Source: Croceimicrobium hydrocarbonivorans (GTDB taxonomy: Bacteria > Bacteroidota > Bacteroidia > Flavobacteriales > Schleiferiaceae). Taken from it: a DNA stretch of 64,000 nucleotides. This document shows positions 27,263 to 34,727 of this stretch, one piece after another (the first letter of the stretch is position 1; every line of letters begins with the position of its first letter). The stretch is from NCBI RefSeq assembly GCF_014524565.1, contig NZ_CP060139.1, positions 1,061,501 to 1,125,500 of the forward strand, given 5' to 3'. The position numbers were made by a program, and so were the translations under genes. The notes below the pieces were generated by a model that worked only from the letters and a program-made list of their open reading frames with translations, did not search any database and had not been told where the DNA came from.

Positions 27263-28810
27263 GTGAAAAACCGCCGCTCCCCCTTTTTGAAATTAGCCCT
27301 GTTCGCCACCGGATTATCCGGAATTGTAGCGGAGTACATTTTATCCACTCTGGCTACTTATTTTATTGGCGATTCGGCGGTGCAATGGTCCCTCATTGTA
27401 TCGGTGATGCTCTTTTCAATGGGCTTGGGTTCCCGCATCAGTAAATACCTGGAAGGCAATTTGCTGATCAAATTTATTGGAGTGGAATTCGCATTAAGCT
27501 TGTTGGTATCCTTCTCCTCCCTCATAGCTTACTCTGCCGCCGGATTTACAGACTATGTAGGCCTAATCATTTATGGGATGAGCATCTTGATCGGCTTATT
27601 AATTGGTCTGGAAATCCCCTTGGTGATACGCCTCAATGAAGAGTTTGAAAGCCTGAAGGTGAATATCGCCTCAGTGATGGAAAAGGATTACCTCGGCTCT
27701 CTCGTGGGAGGATTATTCTTTGCCTTTGTAGGATTACCCATCTTAGGCCTTACCTATACTCCCTTTATTTTGGGATTCATCAATTTATTGGTTGCGGTGG
27801 GATTGTTTATCACCGTAAGGCGTGAATTGGGCTCCAAGTTTAATGCCCGCATCACAATTAGCTCCGGCATTATTATTTTGGTGATGTTTGGCGGAATTAC
27901 TCAGGCACAGGATATCATTTTTTTTGGGGAGCAAAAACGATATAAGGATAAGGTAGTCTTCTCTGCCCAAAGCAAGTATCAAAAAATAGTAATGACCCAA
28001 TGGAAGGATCATTACTGGCTTTACCTCAATGGCAATCAGCAATTGAGCACCTTAGATGAAGACAAATACCACGAGGCATTAGTCCACCCAGCCATGAAGC
28101 TTAGTCATGAAGTACAGGATGTATTAATCCTTGGTGGTGGCGATGGTTGCGCTGCGCGGGAGGTCTTAAAATACCCCTCGGTAAAAAGTATTACGGTGGT
28201 AGATTTAGATTCGATGATGACGGGATTAGCCACGCGACATCCGATCTTGAAAGAACTAAACGAGGCTTCTTTCTCTAACCCTAAAGTGAAGGTATTAAAT
28301 GCCGATGCCTTTACCTGGCTGGAGAACAGCAATGCTTTTTTTGATGTGATCATGATTGACCTCCCCGATCCGCGATCGGTAGAACTAAATCGCATGTATA
28401 CAGAGGAGTTTTACCGAATCTGTAATCTGAAGCTACGGCCACATGGCGTATTAATCACTCAGGCGGGCAGTCCTTATTTCGCGACCAAAGCCTTTAAATG
28501 CATTGATAAAAGCATGATGGCTGCCGGCTTCGAAACCCTCCCCTTGCATAACCATGTAATTACCTTGGGAGAATGGGGCTGGGTATTGGGTCAAAAGCAA
28601 GATTGGACTCAAGGTGAATTAAAACAGCGGGCGCGGGGTTTAAGATTTGAGGATATTGACACCCGTTGGTTAAACAATGAGGCCATGTTGATGATGAGCG
28701 CCTTTGGCAAGGAAATTTATTTTGAGGTGAAAGACAGTATTGAGATAAACCACATTCAGGATCCAGTGCTGTATCGCTATTATTTAAAAGGAAATTGGGA
28801 CTTATATTAA
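27263..28810 (+). CDS. speE: Membrane-anchored spermidine synthase (SpeE-like)
   Basis: 515 residues from GTG 27263, one base after the DUF350 stop. An upstream ATG (27209) would overlap DUF350 by over 50 bases, and its translation looks like shadow sequence. Seven or so membrane segments fill residues 1-225. The C-terminal half is the polyamine synthase fold: LILGGGDGCAARE (decarboxylated-AdoMet site), VVDLD, DAFTWLE and DVIMIDLPDP with the catalytic Asp. Family enzymes transfer an aminopropyl group to putrescine or a related amine. The adjacent gene supplies decarboxylated AdoMet. Anchoring it in the membrane suggests a product used at the membrane. Confidence 0.9.
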   Translation: MKNRRSPFLKLALFATGLSGIVAEYILSTLATYFIGDSAVQWSLIVSVMLFSMGLGSRISKYLEGNLLIKFIGVEFALSLLVSFSSLIAYSAAGFTDYVGLIIYGMSILIGLLIGLEIPLVIRLNEEFESLKVNIASVMEKDYLGSLVGGLFFAFVGLPILGLTYTPFILGFINLLVAVGLFITVRRELGSKFNARITISSGIIILVMFGGITQAQDIIFFGEQKRYKDKVVFSAQSKYQKIVMTQWKDHYWLYLNGNQQLSTLDEDKYHEALVHPAMKLSHEVQDVLILGGGDGCAAREVLKYPSVKSITVVDLDSMMTGLATRHPILKELNEASFSNPKVKVLNADAFTWLENSNAFFDVIMIDLPDPRSVELNRMYTEEFYRICNLKLRPHGVLITQAGSPYFATKAFKCIDKSMMAAGFETLPLHNHVITLGEWGWVLGQKQDWTQGELKQRARGLRFEDIDTRWLNNEAMLMMSAFGKEIYFEVKDSIEINHIQDPVLYRYYLKGNWDLY

Positions 28811-28811
28811 G

Positions 28812-29132
28812 ATGGAAGAAACGAAGATTTACAACTTCCGCTTTTGGATAAAGCTCAAGGATGAAAAGGAAATTAGTCCACTCTTGGAAAAAATGCTCCG
28901 AGAGGCTGGTTATGGCATCGTAGGCTTTGTGGAGCACCACTTTCAGCCTCAAGGCTATACCTGCACCTGGCTGTTAAGCGAAAGTCATTGTGCCCTGCAT
29001 ACCTTCCCAGAAGAAGGTCGGTCCTACGTAGAACTCAGCGGATGTTCAGAGGAAAAAAGTCAACACTTTATTGATGCCACTTTTAAGCTTTGGAAAGATT
29101 ATATTCGCCTACACGACCAATCCAAATGCTAA
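28812..29132 (+). CDS. speD: S-adenosylmethionine decarboxylase proenzyme (SpeD/SpeH type)
   Basis: 106 residues, short class 1b type. Glu57-Ser58 is the predicted self-cleavage site that makes the pyruvoyl group, with His63 and Cys78 at the spacing of the well-studied bacterial enzyme (Ser +5 and +20): SESHCALHTFPEEG, ELSGCS. The enzyme makes decarboxylated AdoMet, the aminopropyl donor for spermidine synthase. It starts one base after the synthase stop, and its own stop abuts the ATG of the peptidase gene. Confidence 0.93.
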   Translation: MEETKIYNFRFWIKLKDEKEISPLLEKMLREAGYGIVGFVEHHFQPQGYTCTWLLSESHCALHTFPEEGRSYVELSGCSEEKSQHFIDATFKLWKDYIRLHDQSKC

Positions 29133-30125
29133 ATGAAGGGAAGCCATTTACTAACCTGCCTCGCATTAATTCTTAGCAGCTGGGCATCAGCGCAGCAATA
29201 TTCCATCATCATACACGGAGGTGCCGGAAACGGCCTCAAACCCGAAAACTACACTGAAGTCCAAAAAGCAGCCTTTCATGCGGGATTAAACCGCGCATTG
29301 GCAGTTGGCGACTCAGCCTTAAATGCGGGCACTGCCGGACCAGAAGTCGTTAGCCTGGTTTTACAGGTTTTAGAAAATGACACTTTATTTAATGCCGGTC
29401 GTGGAGCGGTATTAACCTACGAGGGCAAAGCCTCCATGGATGCCTCTATTATGGATGGCGCCAGCGGAGAAGCCGGAGCAGTTGCGGGTATCTCTTGCAT
29501 TAAAAATCCCATCACTGCAGCCTTGGCGGTTTTGCGCTATTCGGATCATGTATTATTAAGTGGCTCGGGGGCCGATGATTTTGCGCAACTCCATGGAGGA
29601 ATTTGCGTAGATCCGAATTACTTTCTTATTAATAGTAATCTTAAAGTACTCCGCAAAATTCGTGGTGATCAAGGTGCATTGGATAGCCTCATTGACCATA
29701 AAATGGGAACGGTTGGTTGCGTAGTTCGCGATCGTGAGGGAAATATAGCAGCAGGCACTTCCACCGGAGGCTTAATGGCCAAAAAATACGGACGTATTGG
29801 CGACTCTCCCATCATTGGCGCCGGCACCTATGCTGATAATGCTTCGGTTGGAGTAAGCTGCACCGGTCATGGCGAGTACTTTATCCGTAATGTGATTGCC
29901 TACCAATTAGCCGCCCGTTATTTGTATTTGAAGGAAGGCGGACAGGAAGCGGCGGATTATATGATCCACGATTTACTGAGCGGGCAAAAGGCTTTTGGGG
30001 GCTTGATCGGCATTGATGCCAAGGGTGAATTCTTCTATGCCTTTAATACTGTGGGGATGTTACGTGGCTTTAAGCGCGAAGGAGAAGCGGCACAAACCTA
30101 TATTTTCGATTTACAGGAAAGATAA
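29133..30125 (+). CDS. Periplasmic isoaspartyl peptidase/L-asparaginase (Ntn hydrolase)
   Basis: 330 residues. A signal peptide (LLTCLALILSSWASAQ) is followed by the type-2 asparaginase fold (IHGGAGNGLKPEN, NAGRGAVLTYEGKASMDASI). Autoproteolysis is predicted just before Thr193 in HKMGTVGCVV, followed by GNIAAGTSTGGLMAKKYGRIGDSPIIGAGTY. It removes isoaspartyl or beta-aspartyl groups from peptides, or asparagine. The gene is adjacent to speD without a gap (TAAATG) and is likely in the same transcript. Membership may be functional or by chance. A tRNA-Val with its own promoter follows. Confidence 0.9.
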   Translation: MKGSHLLTCLALILSSWASAQQYSIIIHGGAGNGLKPENYTEVQKAAFHAGLNRALAVGDSALNAGTAGPEVVSLVLQVLENDTLFNAGRGAVLTYEGKASMDASIMDGASGEAGAVAGISCIKNPITAALAVLRYSDHVLLSGSGADDFAQLHGGICVDPNYFLINSNLKVLRKIRGDQGALDSLIDHKMGTVGCVVRDREGNIAAGTSTGGLMAKKYGRIGDSPIIGAGTYADNASVGVSCTGHGEYFIRNVIAYQLAARYLYLKEGGQEAADYMIHDLLSGQKAFGGLIGIDAKGEFFYAFNTVGMLRGFKREGEAAQTYIFDLQER

Positions 30126-30214
30126 TCGATCTGAAAATCAAAAGCTTGAATCATGCATTCAATTTTCTTGCATTTTTTTAGCCCCAATGTGCGGCACAAA
30201 AGAAAAAAGGATTC

Positions 30215-30222
30215 TATATTTG
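30215..30222 (+). promoter_or_regulatory. -7 box of the tRNA-Val promoter
   Basis: TATATTTG is a perfect TAnnTTTG match 17 bases before the tRNA. No clear TTTG lies at the usual -33 distance, so assignment is partial. Confidence 0.5.
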
Positions 30223-30239
30223 CCGTCCCAAAACGGAAG

Positions 30240-30317
30240 GGGCGCTTAGCTCAGCTGGTTCAGAGCACCTCGTTTACACCGAGGGGGTCGGGGGTTCGAA
30301 TCCCTCAGCGCCCACCA
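30240..30317 (+). tRNA. tRNA-Val (UAC), encoded CCA
   Basis: Acceptor GGGCGCT pairs with AGCGCCC over seven bases. The D arm contains AGCTCAG, and the anticodon stem CCTCG/CGAGG encloses the loop TTTACAC with anticodon TAC. The T arm has the TTCGAAT loop. Discriminator A (30314) is followed by an encoded CCA to 30317. Confidence 0.97.
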
Positions 30318-30324
30318 AAAAAAA

Positions 30325-30348
30325 GCCATACGAAAGTGTGGCTTTTTT
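30325..30348 (+). terminator. Terminator after tRNA-Val
   Basis: GCCATAC-GAAA-GTGTGGC has one G-T wobble in a 7-bp stem with a GNRA-type loop and is followed by six T. It is preceded by an A run, so it could also act on the other strand. Confidence 0.85.
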
Positions 30349-30448
30349 CATTTCTAAAGGTCACAAGCATTTCAAATAGGCCTTCGCCCCCTTCCAAATT
30401 CCTATTACCTTTACTGCTGCCCCCGGAAACGATATTCAAAACTTGATT

Positions 30449-30994
30449 ATGCGCGACCATTCTATTCCCGCTGTTCTCTTTAATGAAGATTCAAAGGCTC
30501 CCCATCGCGAATGCCGAATCTGCCAGAAAAACCTCATGGACGGTGAGCTCTATGCTATCCAAAAAGTATTTAAGAATTACCCTGATCAAGAAGCGCAAGC
30601 CCTCTTCGATTTTGCCCTGTGCAAGAACTGCATGGAGCAAGCCCGGGCCGAGCTCAGCAAAGAATCACGACAGCGGATTGATCAATTTATGATGGAAGGC
30701 CTCGAAAATTTGGAAGCCAGTGGCGAAGAAGCCTTCGATCGTTGGGAGCAACATCGCTGCACTCTCAGCGGCACTTACCTGCAAGAAAGCAGTGAATTTC
30801 AAATGATGGCCGTTTGCCAGGGCGAAACTTTAGTAGATAGTCCGGTTTGCCTGAGCGCCGAAATGCTGGAAGCCATACAAGAGCTTTTATCACCCGAAAG
30901 CCGAGAAGAACTGAATCGTTTTTCGGAAAACAATTTTGGCTGGCCGCCAGAACTCAAGAAAGCTTTGGTGGATGGGGATATTGTTTTGCTATAA
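30449..30994 (+). CDS. Hypothetical protein with zinc-ribbon-like Cys motif
   Basis: 181 residues from ATG 30449. An in-frame TTG lies six bases upstream. Two Cys pairs, CRICQKN and CKNC (about residues 22-25 and 56-59), form a likely zinc-binding knuckle, followed by acidic helical sequence. No signal peptide. No family recognised. It is convergent with the 31101 gene across a structured repeat. Confidence 0.65.
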   Translation: MRDHSIPAVLFNEDSKAPHRECRICQKNLMDGELYAIQKVFKNYPDQEAQALFDFALCKNCMEQARAELSKESRQRIDQFMMEGLENLEASGEEAFDRWEQHRCTLSGTYLQESSEFQMMAVCQGETLVDSPVCLSAEMLEAIQELLSPESREELNRFSENNFGWPPELKKALVDGDIVLL

Positions 30995-31017
30995 AGTCTA
31001 AATCGTCTTCGAAAACC

Positions 31018-31096
31018 TGAATCGAATTGCAAATTCGATCCAGTATTCAAAAATCGGCATGGATCTCGACATGGATCGAATTTGCAATTCGATTCA
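31018..31096. repeat. Nested inverted repeat between convergent genes
   Basis: The left arm (31018-31042) and right arm (31072-31096) are exact reverse complements over 25 bases around a 29-base loop. Each arm is itself a palindrome: ATCGAATTGCAAATTCGAT, with 8-bp halves around GCA. It could be a bidirectional terminator-like hairpin, a REP/BIME-like element, or the remains of a small palindromic mobile repeat. No further copy was noticed in the window. Confidence 0.75.
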
Positions 31097-31100
31097 TTAA

Positions 31101-31865
31101 CTAAAACCGTATCCTAAGCCCATTATCAATCTTATAAGTAAGATTAGGAATGTCGGCAGCTTGCACTGGTTCGGCATCGTAATTAAGCTGCGCGCTTACC
31201 GTAAAAGCCCAATGCGCTCCGAGCTTAAAAGCCAATTGATTTTGAAAGCTTAATCGCCAATCCGACCAATCATCCAAGCGGGGTTGATAATAGGTTACGG
31301 AGGACCATTGCACCCGATCTTTGTATTGATAAAACATACTCACATAGGAGCTCAGTCGCCAATCGAAATGCTGGATTCCGGTCTCCCTTTCCAGATCGTC
31401 CTCATACATAAAAAGGTGCCCGGTGAAAAATTGGAAATTACCCTTTTGATCAATACTAAGGCGAGGCCCCAAGCCATATAAGATCCGCCTTTCAATTTGC
31501 AGCGGTCGGTCACTTTGCAGCTGACTAAAGAGCTCCCAATCCCAACGCTCGGATAATTGCTTTACATAGCGGAAATGCAAAAATCCCGATTGGGCAAAAT
31601 CGGTGTTCTCCGTAAAATTGAAGTGTAGAGAATTGAGCAATAGTAAACGATGGCTCGCTCGCTGATAGCGTAACAAGAAATTGTTCTCGAAATCAACTAC
31701 CTGTTGAGTATTCCGAAAGATATTGAAACTTAAATCGTCTTGGAAAAGCCAGCGACTGGAATCGCGCTGAAAACGCAATTGCTCAATATTTACAATCTGC
31801 GCCGGTAGACTTGCCCAAAGCAAACTAAAAAAGAGAACTTTGCGTAATATTGATAGGGTATTCAC
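31101..31865 (-). CDS. DUF481/DUF2490-like outer-membrane beta-barrel protein
   Basis: 254 residues from a GTG at 31865 whose product begins with a good signal peptide (LSILRKVLFFSLLWASLPAQ). The longer ATG frame (31913) runs through a strong hairpin and gives an odd, non-signal-like start, so GTG is preferred. The mature part is a series of alternating strands with aromatic ends (FLHFRYVKQLSERWDWELF and on to TYKIDNGLRIRF), ending in F, as outer-membrane barrels do. It resembles DUF481-type Bacteroidota proteins. Role unknown. Confidence 0.72.
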   Translation of the reverse strand: MNTLSILRKVLFFSLLWASLPAQIVNIEQLRFQRDSSRWLFQDDLSFNIFRNTQQVVDFENNFLLRYQRASHRLLLLNSLHFNFTENTDFAQSGFLHFRYVKQLSERWDWELFSQLQSDRPLQIERRILYGLGPRLSIDQKGNFQFFTGHLFMYEDDLERETGIQHFDWRLSSYVSMFYQYKDRVQWSSVTYYQPRLDDWSDWRLSFQNQLAFKLGAHWAFTVSAQLNYDAEPVQAADIPNLTYKIDNGLRIRF

Positions 31866-31876
31866 AGGGCAAAAAT

Positions 31877-31906
31877 AAATAGTCCCGGCCGGAGCCAGGA
31901 CTATTT
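31877..31906. promoter_or_regulatory. Hairpin in the leader of the 31101 gene
   Basis: AAATAGTCC-C-GGC (31877-31889) and GCC-A-GGACTATTT (31894-31906) pair around a CGGA loop, with one mismatch. On the minus strand it lies 12 bases before the GTG start, followed by ATTTTTG. It could act as an attenuator or terminator-like element or block the ribosome site. Inferred from structure only. Confidence 0.4.
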
Positions 31907-32022
31907 CGACCAAAAGGTCATGTCATGAAACATTTGAAAACTCTACTCAGGTCAAATATAAAACCTTTACCTAGAAAAACAAATAATAATCAGTCTTGAT
32001 TAACAAACACTTATAAAATTTT

Positions 32023-32652
32023 ATGTTTAAAAAAAGCATTTTCTTCTTCAGCCTCGCACTTTTACTCATTAACCCCAATCTGAGCTCTGCCCAGGAGGAA
32101 GGAAAAAAGGACGCTGAGGGTAAAGAACTACGCCAAGACATCGATACTTTTTTAGGGAATCAATTGGAAAGTCACGAGAAAAAATCGCTCAATCTTCGGA
32201 TGCGTGATATTGGTAGTCTGGAGGATGAGCCTTATGCCTGGAAGGAATTTTTCCGTTTGGAAACCAAGGATGAATATGAGAACACCTTAGGCTATACCAC
32301 CGAACGCGAATACTATTTCTTATTCTATCATTACGAAACAGTGGTGGATCGCCAATACGCCTTAAAATACTGGTTAGAGAGTTTTATTGAAGGAGAATCC
32401 ATCCGCCCGGGACGGGGTAAACGTACTTATGACTATGCCAAGCCCACCATTATCCTGATCAACCCTACCAATATCATCATCATGAATTACGACTGTAAGT
32501 ATTATGATGACTATGATTTTGATGATTGGCGTGATCGCATGATCAAGTACTTTGGCGACAAGAACAGCACCATAGTAATTGAGCTTAAGTGCGATGGACC
32601 TTTGGAATGGACCCTCAATGCGCCCGATCCTAAAAGTCGGGAACTCTTCTAA
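32023..32652 (+). CDS. Hypothetical secreted protein
   Basis: 209 residues, signal peptide SIFFFSLALLLINPNLSSAQ (cleavage near residue 24). The mature part is rich in Tyr and acidic residues (YEDYDFDDW-type runs, Asp-Tyr-Asp clusters). No domain recognised. Divergent from the 31101 gene, convergent with the 32649 gene, overlapping its stop by four bases. Confidence 0.68.
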   Translation: MFKKSIFFFSLALLLINPNLSSAQEEGKKDAEGKELRQDIDTFLGNQLESHEKKSLNLRMRDIGSLEDEPYAWKEFFRLETKDEYENTLGYTTEREYYFLFYHYETVVDRQYALKYWLESFIEGESIRPGRGKRTYDYAKPTIILINPTNIIIMNYDCKYYDDYDFDDWRDRMIKYFGDKNSTIVIELKCDGPLEWTLNAPDPKSRELF

Positions 32653-33251
32653 GACTCGTCTTCCAATTGTGCCAAGCGCGCCTCTAGTTGCTCAATGTAT
32701 TTACCAAATGTTTTGCGGTTCATCCATCGGGCCAACCAATGCGATAAAGGCGTAATTAAGATCATCACAATAATCAAGGTGGTCAGTATTTTGGTATCAG
32801 CCAGAGCCTCTTCCAAGGTCATTTTCTGCAAGAGACTTAAAAAGAATCCAGAAGCGGCGGCAATGGGATAAAGGATTAAACCTCCTATTTCCTCTTGACG
32901 TAAAGTGGCCTTCACATTATGTAAATAGGCGATTAATGTGGATTTCGCATCGGCCCCAGCCATATGGAATGAACGGGCTTTACGATAACGTTGAATAAAG
33001 AATAGCAAACCAATAAGGTGGGCGACTATAATAATCCCAAAGAGCAATTGGGTAAGCCAGCTATCCACCAGCCAAAGGGCAATTATATAGAGAGGGGTAA
33101 ACAAGAGGGTAAAGCCAATTTTCCAGGCCAAACGCTTATTGAGCTTCCGCACTGCATCTGCACCCCGCAAAGTTAATCCGGCCCGGATCTCTTCGCCAGT
33201 TAGGCGCGCCTCCTCTCCTTGGAGGGATTTCCAGGTATCTTCAATTTTCAT
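32649..33251 (-). CDS. Membrane protein downstream of an ECF sigma factor
   Basis: 200 residues with four predicted membrane segments (about 48-66, 70-90, 122-140 and 155-173) and a C-terminal coiled-coil tail. It overlaps the sigma-factor gene by 11 bases, which is the usual place for an anti-sigma factor. It lacks a zinc-binding H-x3-C-x2-C motif, so it is not a ZAS-type anti-sigma factor. Role as a membrane regulator of the sigma factor is inferred from position. Confidence 0.72.
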   Translation of the reverse strand: MKIEDTWKSLQGEEARLTGEEIRAGLTLRGADAVRKLNKRLAWKIGFTLLFTPLYIIALWLVDSWLTQLLFGIIIVAHLIGLLFFIQRYRKARSFHMAGADAKSTLIAYLHNVKATLRQEEIGGLILYPIAAASGFFLSLLQKMTLEEALADTKILTTLIIVMILITPLSHWLARWMNRKTFGKYIEQLEARLAQLEDES

Positions 33252-33723
33252 TTTCGTCGTTCTTGATCGCCTGGCTCAGCTTTTCCTTAATCCGGTGCAA
33301 GCGCACAGCCACGTGATTTTTACTGATTCCTGAAATCAGAGCGATTTCATCATTTGCATAGCCATCGAGGTGAAGCATTATCACCAATTTCTCGGCATCA
33401 TTCAGGGTCCGAATATGAGCCATCAGCAAGGCTCGCTCATCTCCATCCGGAGCTACCTGCCAATCATTATCAAAACCTTCGTACTCCTTATTCTCCTTCT
33501 TAATATGAGTAAGAGCCGTATTGAGGGCCACCCGGTACAGCCAGGTAGAGAACTTTGAATTCCCCTTAAAGCGAGGATAGGAACGCCAGGCCTGATAAAC
33601 CACCTCCTGCCGTAAATCTTGCTCATCCGCCTGATTCTTGGCATAAATGCGTGTCACCTTATAGATGATACCACTATGCTCTTCCAGCAATTGAACAAAT
33701 TCCTGTTCTCGCTTATCGCTCAC
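33241..33723 (-). CDS. ECF-type RNA polymerase sigma factor
   Basis: 160 residues. Region 2 (about 10-80; YAKNQADEQDLRQEVVYQAWRSYP, FSTWLYRVALNTALTHIKK) and region 4 (about 105-155; LNDAEKLVIMLHLDGYANDE, ISGISKNHVAVRLHRIKEKL) are present, while region 3 is absent, as in extracytoplasmic-function sigma factors. It sits in a three-gene minus-strand operon, three bases after the TraB/GumN gene and overlapping the membrane-protein gene. The target promoters are not visible. Confidence 0.92.
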   Translation of the reverse strand: MSDKREQEFVQLLEEHSGIIYKVTRIYAKNQADEQDLRQEVVYQAWRSYPRFKGNSKFSTWLYRVALNTALTHIKKENKEYEGFDNDWQVAPDGDERALLMAHIRTLNDAEKLVIMLHLDGYANDEIALISGISKNHVAVRLHRIKEKLSQAIKNDENEN

Positions 33724-33726
33724 TGC

Positions 33727-34590
33727 TTAAAAGATAGGCTTAAAGGTATATCCTTGAGCTTCCAGTAATTGGATCAGGCCTTTTTCGCCAGGCAAGTGCA
33801 AAGCGCCCACTGCTATAAACAAGCCTCCACTTTTCAAGGGCACTTCCAATTTCTCGATCCAATTCAAATTCCGTTGATCGATCATCACTTCCATATCGGA
33901 AAGTCCGTCTTCCCACTCCATAGCACTCTGATAAAGGGCTTCCAAATCATTAGCATGATAGGCTTCAATAATGCCCGACATCATATCACCGGAAGGTGCG
34001 CCCTCCTTCAACACATCAATAAGATCTTGCAATTGCTCTTCTTCACTTTGACTGCTAAATAGTATTTCAAACTGCTCGCGCATGGTCTCCAGCTCAATCA
34101 CCTTTATGGTGGCTTTCTTGGCCTCAGCAGCGAAGTACATATCTAAAGGCATGCCGCCATAATTCAGTGAATCCGGAGTTAGCTCTTCCGCCAAGTAACC
34201 AGCATAAGTGGTGCTTAAAACAATAGGCTTCATCTGGTCATAAACTGCCAAATCCGTTCCTATTAAGGGCTCCAACTCCCGCTTTAATAATTGATAATCT
34301 GCCGAATCCGTCATTGCCTTCAGCGATTTAGGCATAATCATTAGATAGGCCAATTGCATCAATTGGGAGCTATCAATAACCGTTTCCACAACCACCGCTT
34401 TAGATACTTTAAAAGCTTCCATCACCTTGGGACGTTCATCTAAAAAATCGGATCCCAATAAATGGTAAGTCCCATAGAGGTAGGACTTTTTCCCCTCCGG
34501 GCTTTCTACTTCCCAAAAAAGCGAAGACTGGGCTTGACCTTGGCAAACAAAGGCCAGGCTTAGGAATAGGCTGTAAAATATTTTTTTCAT
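33727..34590 (-). CDS. TraB/GumN (Tiki-like) family protein
   Basis: 287 residues with a signal peptide (IFYSLFLSLAFVCQGQAQ). The conserved GTYHLLG motif (about 39-45), an E-x2-x2-Q stretch (VIELETMREQ) and the C-terminal GALHLPGEKGLI are the hallmarks of the TraB/GumN fold, a metal-dependent protease-like family related to Tiki. It would act in the periplasm. First gene of the TraB - sigma - membrane protein operon, a combination consistent with an envelope-stress unit. Confidence 0.88.
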   Translation of the reverse strand: MKKIFYSLFLSLAFVCQGQAQSSLFWEVESPEGKKSYLYGTYHLLGSDFLDERPKVMEAFKVSKAVVVETVIDSSQLMQLAYLMIMPKSLKAMTDSADYQLLKRELEPLIGTDLAVYDQMKPIVLSTTYAGYLAEELTPDSLNYGGMPLDMYFAAEAKKATIKVIELETMREQFEILFSSQSEEEQLQDLIDVLKEGAPSGDMMSGIIEAYHANDLEALYQSAMEWEDGLSDMEVMIDQRNLNWIEKLEVPLKSGGLFIAVGALHLPGEKGLIQLLEAQGYTFKPIF

Positions 34591-34727
34591 GGAGGCTGTT
34601 TATACCTATTAGTAGAGCGATGGGGCAATTTATTACAGTTAAAGCAAAAAAAGTGAGTCCTTCAAAATTTTCATAAACGCGGCCTAGGCCTTATTTTAAC
34701 CGCTCAATTCACCAAATTCATATCAAA

